A stretch of DNA of 64,000 bases from Desulfamplus sp964425195 (GTDB lineage Bacteria > Desulfobacterota > Desulfobacteria > Desulfobacterales > Desulfobacteraceae), in assembly GCA_964425195.1 (NCBI GenBank), contig CAYRLG010000007.1, positions 78,288 through 142,287 of the forward strand, read 5' to 3'. A model generated the notes under the pieces. The model saw only the letters and a list, made by a program, of their open reading frames with translations, was not told where the DNA came from and searched no databases. Both the position numbers and the translations under genes were made by a program. Numbering within the stretch: position 1 is the stretch's first letter; each line of letters begins with the position of its first letter. Shown here in pieces: positions 18,391 to 26,546 of this stretch.

Positions 18391-20547
18391 TTGGGTTACA
18401 AGGTTAAAAATTCAAATCAGACTCGTCTCAATATATGGGCTACAATCTGGCTGAATTTTTTATATTGTATATTCTTCGTAGTGAGTTGTTTATCAGATGT
18501 AAATAGCTCAGAACTATTTGATAACGGATCAACCTCAATTGAATCTGCTATGGATGATGATACCATGTTGATGTTTGTTGGGGAAGAGCTTGAGATTGTA
18601 ACCGTTGCCTCAAGAACTCCAGAGTCTCCATCAAACGCTCCTGCTGTTGTTAGAGTTATAGACCATAACGATATCATTAATTATGGCTACAAAACAGTTG
18701 CAGAGGTACTTGCTGCACAACCTGGGTTTTACGTATCTGATCAGGGAATGGGTTCTCTTCCGTATGTAAGAGGTGTCTCAAATGGTATTTTGGTGCTCTA
18801 TGATGGAGTTCCAGTTCCAACAGGAAGTCATCGAAGTTACTACCCCTTAGATCATGAACTCTCTTTGAACAGTGTTAAGCGAATTGAGATCATAAGAGGT
18901 CCTGGCTCTGTTCTTTGGGGAGCTGATGCCTTTGCTGGAATTGTCAACATAGTCCCCTTTACAGGAAAAGATGTTGCATCAAGACCAGTATCAGTAAAAT
19001 ATAGCCAAAAAAAATATAGTCAGAAAAAATATTTAAGAGGCAGTAAAGTAGAAGTATCAGCCGGTTCTAACAATACTATTAAAGGGTTTGCAGATAGTGG
19101 TTTTAAGGGTAAAAATTGGGATGGATACCTCTCAGTATATGGTGCACAAAATCATTATAATAATGGCTCTTTGCAAAATATGTTATTTTCAGAAGTGGAT
19201 AAAAAATGGATAGTCAGCGATGATATTATTGATGACTCTCAATATCGTGAATTTACAGCCAATTTTAATTTTAAAAATTCGTTTTCTCTTTCTGGACGCT
19301 TTTCTGATTTTAATAAATCTTATACTCAAACTTTAGGAGACCTAACCTCTTTGGCTTGGCCAAGTGAGAAAAAAGTTCCAGCAAATTATATTAAAGCAAA
19401 TTATTCTACAGTTTGGGGTGGCTCCCATTGGAACATGACAACATACTATCAAGATGTATCATATCAACAGATGGATGCGGGAACCTCTATACATGAGGGG
19501 TTAAATGTATTTTATGGCGAACTTTTGTGGGATCGTAGACTTTTTAGAAGAGGCTTAATGACCGCCGGAATTTCATATCGTGAAAATCATGTCGAAGGAG
19601 CAGTTGTGGATTGGGGATTTATGCCAGAATATTTGGTTGCAGAGTATAAATTTTTTACACAGCCTATTGAGCAGATGGACTATAAAAATAGCCTTAAATC
19701 GTTTTTTTCTCAATATCGACACCCATTTGAGTGGGGTGAAATCTGGGCAGGTTTCAGATTTGATGACAACTCTATGTATGAAGATTATGCCCCAAGTTAT
19801 AGCCTTGGAATTAATATCCCATTAACTGATAGGTGGAGATTTAAAACTGCTTTTGGAACGGGCTATAGAACTCCTTATTCTCAGCAATGGACGGGCAAGG
19901 AGCTTTTAACAAGAGATGAGGTATCAACGTTGAATCTTCAAGCAGAGTGGATATCTGTTCAAGGAGATGTTATCTCTGCTACAGCATATATAAGCCAGCT
20001 TTCAGACAATGTTCAAAGTGATCCTTATGCAGGGGTGTCTGAACCATCTGATCAAGATTTTTCAGGAATTGAGCTGTTTGGTAAAAAAAAGTTCAATGAT
20101 AAGTTAGAGGGATATGCATCAATTTCAAAGATATTTAATTCCGGAGATGATTACAGATTTAGTGTGTTAAAGTATTCATTTATAAGACATGATGGAACTG
20201 TTGTTGATACTTATGATAAGTGGACAGAAAACTATGATCCTGGTGCAGATTTTATGGCAAACAGTGGCTTAATATGGCATATTCATCCTAAGATAGATTT
20301 TTGCTTGACTGCTTTTTGGACAAATCCAATTCCATATTCGTATAAAGAAAATACAATTGTAGGAGAGTATGATAATTCAATTTTGCTTAACAGTGAAATT
20401 AGGTTAAAAAACATATTTTATGATAATTTTACATTGTCAGCAGGGTGTAAAAATATCCTTGATGGAGAGTTTACCTATCCAGGGTTTTATGGACCCGTCA
20501 ACGGTAACCCTTTGACAGCGTATGCTGTAGTACGTTGCTCTTTTTAA
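18391..20547 (+). CDS. TonB-dependent outer-membrane receptor
   Basis: This is a receptor of about 718 residues. The export signal (WATIWLNFLYCIFFVVSC) is followed by a TonB-box-like EELEIVTVASRTPES and a plug domain (VRVIDHNDIINYGYKTVAEV, YVRGVSNGILVLYDGVPVP, VKRIEIIRGPGSVLWGADAF). A beta-barrel ends in a terminal Phe (YAVVRCSF). I prefer the TTG at 18391, which has GGAGGGG 5 bases before it. A GTG at 18385 overlaps the regulator's stop. Near residues 205-213 the protein contains a short tandem duplication (KYSQKKYSQKKY), reflecting a 15-base direct repeat at about 19001-19030. The substrate cannot be read from sequence. Co-transcription with the two-component system suggests ligand-controlled uptake. 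Confidence 0.88.
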   Translation: MGYKVKNSNQTRLNIWATIWLNFLYCIFFVVSCLSDVNSSELFDNGSTSIESAMDDDTMLMFVGEELEIVTVASRTPESPSNAPAVVRVIDHNDIINYGYKTVAEVLAAQPGFYVSDQGMGSLPYVRGVSNGILVLYDGVPVPTGSHRSYYPLDHELSLNSVKRIEIIRGPGSVLWGADAFAGIVNIVPFTGKDVASRPVSVKYSQKKYSQKKYLRGSKVEVSAGSNNTIKGFADSGFKGKNWDGYLSVYGAQNHYNNGSLQNMLFSEVDKKWIVSDDIIDDSQYREFTANFNFKNSFSLSGRFSDFNKSYTQTLGDLTSLAWPSEKKVPANYIKANYSTVWGGSHWNMTTYYQDVSYQQMDAGTSIHEGLNVFYGELLWDRRLFRRGLMTAGISYRENHVEGAVVDWGFMPEYLVAEYKFFTQPIEQMDYKNSLKSFFSQYRHPFEWGEIWAGFRFDDNSMYEDYAPSYSLGINIPLTDRWRFKTAFGTGYRTPYSQQWTGKELLTRDEVSTLNLQAEWISVQGDVISATAYISQLSDNVQSDPYAGVSEPSDQDFSGIELFGKKKFNDKLEGYASISKIFNSGDDYRFSVLKYSFIRHDGTVVDTYDKWTENYDPGADFMANSGLIWHIHPKIDFCLTAFWTNPIPYSYKENTIVGEYDNSILLNSEIRLKNIFYDNFTLSAGCKNILDGEFTYPGFYGPVNGNPLTAYAVVRCSF

Positions 20548-20602
20548 GAGACTATATCGTATTGCTTAAGCTAATTAACTTGTTAAATTCTATTTGAATT
20601 TA

Positions 20603-20618
20603 TGGCATAATTATTGCT
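20603..20618 (+). promoter_or_regulatory. Sigma-54-type -24/-12 promoter
   Basis: The element TGGCATAATTATTGCT has GG and GC exactly 10 bases apart and matches the -24/-12 consensus TGGCAC-N5-TTGCA well. It lies in the 151-bp gap after the TonB receptor gene and about 80 bases before the CAP-protein start. It would begin transcription near 20629. The nearest sigma-54 activator gene is the NtrC-type regulator at 17027-18388. Confidence 0.65.
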
Positions 20619-20698
20619 TTTTTAAAATTAAAAAATTTGTACAAATAACGTATCAGAGATACTAATATCTGTTTTAAGTATTGTAGGAAGTCCAAATC

Positions 20699-21697
20699 AT
20701 GAAAAGAAAAATTGTAAAATGTATAGTAGCAATAAGTATTTTTATCTCATGTTTTAGCTTTAAGGCTATGGCGTTTAATGACCTTGAAGCTGGTATATAC
20801 TTATGGAAACTTATAAATGAAGCAAGGGCAAGACCTACAGAGGTAATTAAAGCCTATGGTATTGATCCCCAGAGTGCTAAACGAGCACTTGGTGATGATG
20901 CGTGGATTCTTGAATTAGAGAGTGGCTTACCTCCTTTAGCATGGAATAGCTCACTTGAAGGCTCAGCAACATCTCATAATAATGATATGATAAATCGTCA
21001 ATATTATAGCTACACTTCTCCAGAGGGACTCTCGTTTCATGATCGTATTTTAAATAGTGGATATAACCCCCTTTTGACTGGAGAGAGCCTTGGTATATTG
21101 TCATTTTATATCTATGTTGATCCAATCAAGGCTGTTGAGGGAATATTTGAAAATATGCTCAAAGATGAATTAAACCCTGAACTTGGCTATAAAAAGAATA
21201 TATTCAGTAAAGATTTTACTGAAATTGGTATCTCATTTGTATCAACTATATTCTCTTTTGGAAAGGATTTATCTGGAAAAGATATAACATTGAATGCCTA
21301 TTTAGTAACAGCAGATTTTGCAAAGCCTGTTGAACTACGAGCTTATATTTTAGGAAATATCTACAATATTGGTGAAAATCAACCTGAACAGTCGGCTTGG
21401 GTTCAGCAGTGGAGTAATAATAGTTATGCATCAAAACTATTGAGTTATAAAAATTTTGCACCGGAAAGGGCAAATAGTAAAGTTGTTTTATGGGTAAACA
21501 ACTTTACTCAAGGATGGAGCGTTCAGCTATTTAGTAGTCATCTTGGTTTTTATCAGTTAGAGATGCCTCCAAATACATTCTATTCTATTGATCTCTATAG
21601 TAAAGTTGAAGGTAGCGACATGCAGGGCACTTTTTTAAAGCGTATTATAAACATAGGCTTAAATATAAATAAAATGGTTGATTTAGGAATAGATTAG
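20699..21697 (+). CDS. Secreted CAP-domain (SCP/PR-1-like) protein
   Basis: This 332-residue protein has a clear signal peptide (KRKIVKCIVAISIFISCFSF, cleaved after AMA). The CAP domain runs from about 30 to 210: LWKLINEARARPTEVIKAYG, then LPPLAWNSSLEGSATSHNNDM, the SPEGLSFHDRILNSGY segment and TGESLG. A beta-rich C-terminal tail of about 120 residues follows. CAP proteins in bacteria are exported and poorly understood. It lies directly downstream of a sigma-54-type promoter and 5 bases before the subtilisin gene, with gspC after that. This makes it a plausible T2SS substrate. Confidence 0.8.
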   Translation: MKRKIVKCIVAISIFISCFSFKAMAFNDLEAGIYLWKLINEARARPTEVIKAYGIDPQSAKRALGDDAWILELESGLPPLAWNSSLEGSATSHNNDMINRQYYSYTSPEGLSFHDRILNSGYNPLLTGESLGILSFYIYVDPIKAVEGIFENMLKDELNPELGYKKNIFSKDFTEIGISFVSTIFSFGKDLSGKDITLNAYLVTADFAKPVELRAYILGNIYNIGENQPEQSAWVQQWSNNSYASKLLSYKNFAPERANSKVVLWVNNFTQGWSVQLFSSHLGFYQLEMPPNTFYSIDLYSKVEGSDMQGTFLKRIINIGLNINKMVDLGID

Positions 21698-21702
21698 ATG
21701 AA

Positions 21703-23061
21703 GTGAAAAGTACTAACAACAAATATATATTATATATATGTTTATCAACTCTTTTATTTATTATATATGAGGTTCTTTTTCCAACCCGATCAGCCAGCTC
21801 TTCTGATCGGGTTTTTTATTTTTTGTCTCACTCTAAGCTATCTATTAATAACTTAGATGACTCAGTTAATATGGCAGGAGATAGTAACTCCTGGATAGAC
21901 ATTATTGAGTTAAGTGACATTAACTCTTTGTCTTTAGGAAAAGGTGTTGTTATTGCAATTATTGACTCTGGTGTAGATATTAATAATCCAATTTTTAACA
22001 CTGCTCTCTATAAAGGTTGGAATTTTGGTGATAATAGTGATTCTATAATGGATAAAAATGGTCATGGCAGCAGCGTTGCTGGAATAGTTCTAAAGTGTGT
22101 GCCTGATGCAAAACTTATGATTTTAAAAGTCAATAGTGGAAGTTCCAAAACATTTCATACAGAATCTGTGGTTAATGCTATCTATTATGCTGTAGAAAAT
22201 GGAGCAGATGTTATAAATATGAGTTTAAGTATTGCAAATGAGAGCACTGCTTTGAAAAATGCAATAAATTATGCTATTGACAGAAAAATTATAGTTGTAA
22301 GTGCTGCTGGAAATAACCCGTCTGCTATCTCATTTCCGGGTTCGATGGAAGAGCTAATAACAGTTGGGGCAGCAACTCCTAATGCTATTTTATGGAACTC
22401 TCCGGTTGGTTTAGCTATTGATATAACAGCACCTGGTAAATATGTTGAGACCATTGGTCTTGCTGGAGAGACTGTCTTTGTAACAGGTACATCTTTTTCT
22501 ACTCCAATGGTGTCCGGAGCTATTGCTGCACTAATTGGAATGAATCCATATTTGAAGCCATTAACAATTGAATCGCTTTTATTTCAAACTGCAAGAGATG
22601 TTGGAGAAAATGGAAAAGATGAACAATTTGGTTGGGGTGTTATGAGTGGAAGTGGAATAAAAAAATTATCATCTCCTTCTATTAATCTTAATAAAACAAC
22701 TACTGGTAAATTTAACGTTTCATGCTATCTACCTCCAACTGATATTTATGCAGATATCTATATTGTGCTTGTAAAAAATAGAGACGTGTCCGATGCTATT
22801 GAAATAGATAAAGAATATATATGGTGGCTTGATAGTTATGGTATATGGAGAGGTCATAAAGATGGAGGTGCTTTATCAATTGCCTCATTGTACATTGATA
22901 GTAAAGGTATAGATGTTTTACTGTTTAGCGATTCAGGCGGGGTATGGAAGAGCTTTTCTCCCTCTGAATTTGAGCATGGAAGTTATATGTGTGGAGTTGC
23001 TCTAATAAAAGATTCTCGATTACTTGCTCCTATATTTTGGTCTAAAGCTATCTCTTTTTAA
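21703..23061 (+). CDS. Subtilisin-family (S8) serine protease
   Basis: This is a 452-residue protein from a GTG start. A basic-then-hydrophobic N-terminus (KYILYICLSTLLFIIYEVLF) looks like a signal peptide cleaved near residue 31. The peptidase domain at about 78-325 has the full catalytic set: Asp88 in IIDSG, His121 in NGHGSSVAG, oxyanion Asn204 in SAAGNN and Ser264 in GTSFSTP. A beta-rich tail of about 115 residues follows. No propeptide inhibitor domain is obvious. Start choice is uncertain because GTG 21703 has no strong ribosome-binding site. The first in-frame Met, residue 57, also lacks one and would lose the signal peptide. A perfect intrinsic terminator lies within codons 27-37 (see separate entry). 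Confidence 0.87.
   Translation: MKSTNNKYILYICLSTLLFIIYEVLFPTRSASSSDRVFYFLSHSKLSINNLDDSVNMAGDSNSWIDIIELSDINSLSLGKGVVIAIIDSGVDINNPIFNTALYKGWNFGDNSDSIMDKNGHGSSVAGIVLKCVPDAKLMILKVNSGSSKTFHTESVVNAIYYAVENGADVINMSLSIANESTALKNAINYAIDRKIIVVSAAGNNPSAISFPGSMEELITVGAATPNAILWNSPVGLAIDITAPGKYVETIGLAGETVFVTGTSFSTPMVSGAIAALIGMNPYLKPLTIESLLFQTARDVGENGKDEQFGWGVMSGSGIKKLSSPSINLNKTTTGKFNVSCYLPPTDIYADIYIVLVKNRDVSDAIEIDKEYIWWLDSYGIWRGHKDGGALSIASLYIDSKGIDVLLFSDSGGVWKSFSPSEFEHGSYMCGVALIKDSRLLAPIFWSKAISF
21783..21825 (+). terminator. Intrinsic terminator inside the 5' end of the subtilisin gene
   Basis: Positions 21783-21793 (AACCCGATCAG) and 21803-21813 (CTGATCGGGTT) form a perfect 11-bp stem with a 9-base loop, followed by TTTTTTATTTTTT. 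This has every mark of a Rho-independent terminator on the plus strand, and the stem is far richer in G+C than the surroundings. It lies 86 bases after the CAP gene stop but about 80 bases inside the protease reading frame, at the predicted signal-peptide cleavage region. Confidence 0.75.
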
Positions 23062-23113
23062 TATTGTGTTTAGAAATATAGGCAATCATAAAAATATAAA
23101 AGGATACAAGATA

Positions 23114-24097
23114 ATGAAAAAACAGATTAAAGTATATTTAGTTGCTATAGTGGCGACTTGCTTCGTTGAAGTTATATGGTCTCCTTTTTATGGTCTTAAC
23201 TTTGCTGTTGCGGACAAATCTATTTTCCCAATGGCATCCAAACTAAAAGATAATAACTATAGTGAGAAGAGAGCTATAGTTAATAATGTTGTAGGCAGTA
23301 ATCAATCTGACGATAAAAAAAAAATATCTTCTGTCACTCTTAAAACTGAAGATAAGATTCCTCCTATGATAGATAAGCATATATTTAGTCCTGAGCCAGA
23401 TACTACTGCTGATAATAGTTTAGTTACAACTCAAGTCGTTAATAATGTTGATAAAAGTAGTAATGATTTACAGCAAAACATTGATCTTCTTATGCAGAAG
23501 GCAAAAAAAGAGATAGAGCTTACTGGCATAATCATCACTCCAAGCTCAAAAAAAGCAATGATACTTTATAAGGGAAAAGGATCAAAAAAACAGGAGGCTC
23601 AACTTTATGACGCAGGTTCTTCTATTGATGATTACTTGTTAAAAGAGGTTGCTCCTAATTATGTTATAATTGCTCAAAATAGTCAGGAGATAAAACTTGC
23701 ACTATTTAAGGAGCGAACTAACCGTCCAGAACCTCCAAAGGAGGTTGTAAATCAAAGTAGTTCAAACAAAAATCCAGATGAAGAGGCTATTAATAAGGGT
23801 ATTACTATAAAAAATCCTCCTGATTTAAATCTACCCATTAAAGAGTCCTCTGATAATACACCTATGCCAATTCCTCAAAAAATGATAAATAGTAACTCTT
23901 CTTCTAACTCTTTTGAGAAAGCGATAGAGGATGGAAATATTCCTGATATTTCAAATCCTTTTATAAGAGCTATGCACGGTGCTGCAATGCAGGGAGAGAG
24001 CTCTGGCGACACATTTAATATTAATAGTAGCACAGATGTAAATCCTTTTTTACAAGCTATCAAAAGAGCAAGGGAGAGGCAACAGAACCAACAGTAA
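23114..24097 (+). CDS. gspC: GspC-like type II secretion protein
   Basis: This 328-residue protein starts at ATG 23114 (AAGGATA upstream). An N-terminal membrane/signal helix is followed by a linker. A homology-region-like domain at about 90-205 comes next: IDKHIFSPEPD, then KKEIELTGIIITPSSKKAMI and YLLKEVAPNYVIIAQNSQEI. This pattern, an IF...P motif then LTG(I/V)...AII repeats, is that of GspC/PilP HR domains that touch the secretin N0 domain. The tail is disordered and polar, with no PDZ domain seen. It is 9 kb from gspD and sits with two probable exported proteins. The assignment is by domain pattern and is good but not certain. Confidence 0.65.
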   Translation: MKKQIKVYLVAIVATCFVEVIWSPFYGLNFAVADKSIFPMASKLKDNNYSEKRAIVNNVVGSNQSDDKKKISSVTLKTEDKIPPMIDKHIFSPEPDTTADNSLVTTQVVNNVDKSSNDLQQNIDLLMQKAKKEIELTGIIITPSSKKAMILYKGKGSKKQEAQLYDAGSSIDDYLLKEVAPNYVIIAQNSQEIKLALFKERTNRPEPPKEVVNQSSSNKNPDEEAINKGITIKNPPDLNLPIKESSDNTPMPIPQKMINSNSSSNSFEKAIEDGNIPDISNPFIRAMHGAAMQGESSGDTFNINSSTDVNPFLQAIKRARERQQNQQ

Positions 24098-24233
24098 AAT
24101 TATAGTAATTTAAGCTCTTTACTATTTATCTCCTTGCAAAAAAGGAAAAAAGACTTAGAGTTGTAAACAGTATTTTTTGATGGAGAGTTTAAAGAGTAAT
24201 AATAACCAACAATTTATTAACAAAGGAAAAGCG

Positions 24234-24965
24234 ATGTTTACAAAAATAGAACCTTTAACACAAAATAACCACCAAGATATCAGATTTACCTCAACTTCAA
24301 ACTACAATTTTGCTAAAAGCGTATCTAATGCACCTGTTGCATTTTCAGAGTTTATTCATGCTTCAAAGTATTATCCAATTGTATTTCTAAAAGGAAATAC
24401 CCTACCAGTAGTTCTTCTCTCTTTAAACCGAGATCATAATAACTTTATAAATCAAGATGGTTCATGGAAAGTGCCTTATATTCCCGCATATTTTAGGCAA
24501 TACCCTTTTATTCTTGTAAAAGCCGCCCCTTCTGAGGATTTACAGGATATCTCATCAAATGCAACTGAAAATCAGGATAGATATGTAGTATGTATAGATC
24601 GTGATGCTCCCCATTTTGCATCTTCTCAAGGAGATATAATGTTTACTGCCAATGGTCAATTTACAGAGATGACCCAGAAGGCTGTTGAGTTTTTAAAGCT
24701 ATATCAGCAAGAGATGTCTGTAACTTCAGGTATTGTAAAAGTTATTGAAGATAAAGGAGTTCTTGTTGATAAACAGTTTAATGTAAATATGAATGGGCAA
24801 AATATTACTGTTGGTGGATTCAGAACCGTTGATATGCAAAAGCTCAATGCTCTTGATGATGCTGTGCTTGCAGATTGGGTACGTAAAGGAATTATGCCTC
24901 TTATTATCTCTCACGTGAACTCTCTTTCTGGTATGCAGGTTTCAGATGTTCAGCAAAACGGTTAG
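24234..24965 (+). CDS. SapC family protein
   Basis: This protein is about 243 residues from ATG 24234 (AAAGGA 8 bases upstream). It matches the SapC family: FIHASKYYPIVFLKGNTLPV, SLNRDHNNFINQDGSWKVPY and IPAYFRQYPFILV, then VCIDRDAPHF and LFTANGQ-like FTANGQFTEMTQKAVEFLK. SapC was named for an S-layer-associated gene, and its biochemical function is unknown. Members are often next to type I secretion systems, and here tolC-prtD-hlyD genes follow. No signal peptide is seen. The C-terminal part (VDMQKLNALDDAVLADWVRK) is helical. Confidence 0.82.
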   Translation: MFTKIEPLTQNNHQDIRFTSTSNYNFAKSVSNAPVAFSEFIHASKYYPIVFLKGNTLPVVLLSLNRDHNNFINQDGSWKVPYIPAYFRQYPFILVKAAPSEDLQDISSNATENQDRYVVCIDRDAPHFASSQGDIMFTANGQFTEMTQKAVEFLKLYQQEMSVTSGIVKVIEDKGVLVDKQFNVNMNGQNITVGGFRTVDMQKLNALDDAVLADWVRKGIMPLIISHVNSLSGMQVSDVQQNG

Positions 24966-25086
24966 CAAGTTTATAAGTTGCTATAGAAGAAGCTATATAT
25001 GTATTACTATTTTTTTGCTCAATGAATTGTAATACAGCAATAATTATAGAGCAAAGCTGTTATCTGTATCTAAAGGAGAGGAGGAT

Positions 25087-26448
25087 TTGCTTTTGAGTTT
25101 ATCAAAACATCTATTTTATGTTCTTAACTTTGTTGTCGTTATCATATTTGTATTGGCAGATATTTTGTTTCCAAATTATATTTTTGCAAGTGAGAAGGTT
25201 CTATCTCTCAATGACTGCCTAAAAATTGGTTTAGAGAGCAACCCAAAACTTAAATCTGCTAACTTTATGGTTGACGCTGCTAAAGAGGAGATCAATGCTG
25301 CTAAGGCTGATTTTTTACCATCGGTAAGTGCTGGGGGTAATTATAATAATATAAATAGTATCGACTCATCTGGTCCTACAGACTCAGATTTCGTTGATCA
25401 ACAAAATACAAATTACAATATCGGTGTTTCTCAAATTATTTATGCTGGAAATCGTCTTGTAAATTCTCGAGATAGAGCTATTGAACGTAAAAAAATGTTT
25501 CTTGAGGAGAAGGCTTATACAAAGGCAGAACTTATCTATCAAATTAAGGTTGTATATTTTCAGCTTATGAAGGCAAAACAAGATGTGCAGGTTGGTATTG
25601 ATACTGTAAAGCGTCTTGAAGCTGATGTTGCAGCAGCAAAAGCATTTTACGAAAAAGAGATGACTCCTTATGCTCAAGTTCTACAAGCAGAGGTTGATTT
25701 AGCTGACGCAAGGCAGCAGCTAAGTAAGATTAACAACACAGTTGATCGTAAAAAATCTGAGCTTTTTGTCCTTATGAACCAGCCATTTAACTCAGAGATA
25801 ATCTTTTCTGGTTCTCTTGATTACTATCCTAAAGGATTTAACATGACTTCTAAGCAGTGTCTTGAGAACGCTATTGCCAGAAGACCAGATTTGAAGAGTT
25901 TATCTTACCAGATATCTATGACAGAAAAAGATATTAAGATTGCTGAAGGTAAATACCATCCGATTGTTAAGTTAAATGCTGGATACTATGATCAAGATAA
26001 AGATTATGATATTTCTGACTCTTCAGATCAACGGAACAAGTACTGGAGTGCTGGAGTAAATCTATCATGGAGTCTTTTTGATGGAGGAAGGGCATGGTAT
26101 GAAAAGAGACGTTCCAAAATAGAGATGGATAGAATAAGAGAGCAGGTCAAAGATATTAAAAGTCGTCTTGAGGCGGGAATTGTTACAGCTTTAATGTCTC
26201 TTTCTGAAGCAGAGGATCGCATAAAAGCTACTTCAGAGAGTATGATTGCCTCAAAAGAGTATTATGAGATGGAGAATAAGCGATTTCAGGCTGGTATTGC
26301 TACAATTGCATCTGTATTAGATGCTCAGGTTCGTGTGACCAGAGCAGATGGTAGCTATAATCAGGCTTTATTGGATTATCAACTTGCCAGAGCTGAACTT
26401 GATTTCTGGACAGCAGCGGGAGTTGATGATGAATCGGTGTCGAATTAG
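25087..26448 (+). CDS. TolC-family outer-membrane channel of a type I secretion system
   Basis: This 453-residue protein uses TTG 25087 after AAAGGAGAGGAGGAT. A signal peptide is followed by two outer-membrane-efflux repeats with long coiled coils (SLNDCLKIGLESNPKLKSANF, then the second-repeat CLENAIARRPDLKSLSYQIS). It is a trimeric outer-membrane duct. It is followed by the ABC transporter and membrane-fusion genes of a type I system in the usual order of gene partners. Its stop is 98 bp before the ABC transporter gene. Confidence 0.88.
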   Translation: MLLSLSKHLFYVLNFVVVIIFVLADILFPNYIFASEKVLSLNDCLKIGLESNPKLKSANFMVDAAKEEINAAKADFLPSVSAGGNYNNINSIDSSGPTDSDFVDQQNTNYNIGVSQIIYAGNRLVNSRDRAIERKKMFLEEKAYTKAELIYQIKVVYFQLMKAKQDVQVGIDTVKRLEADVAAAKAFYEKEMTPYAQVLQAEVDLADARQQLSKINNTVDRKKSELFVLMNQPFNSEIIFSGSLDYYPKGFNMTSKQCLENAIARRPDLKSLSYQISMTEKDIKIAEGKYHPIVKLNAGYYDQDKDYDISDSSDQRNKYWSAGVNLSWSLFDGGRAWYEKRRSKIEMDRIREQVKDIKSRLEAGIVTALMSLSEAEDRIKATSESMIASKEYYEMENKRFQAGIATIASVLDAQVRVTRADGSYNQALLDYQLARAELDFWTAAGVDDESVSN

Positions 26449-26546
26449 CTAAATAAGCTGTGCTTAAAGGAGTTTATGGTCTTACGCTACCCTATTGTAA
26501 GTGGTTACAGGGTTAAAAATTAACAGAGCATTATGCAAGGCGTATT

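Noticed and set aside
19001..19030. Short tandem repeat in the TonB receptor gene
   Set aside because: It is in frame (KYSQKKYSQKKY), only two copies long, and looks like simple slippage rather than phase variation.
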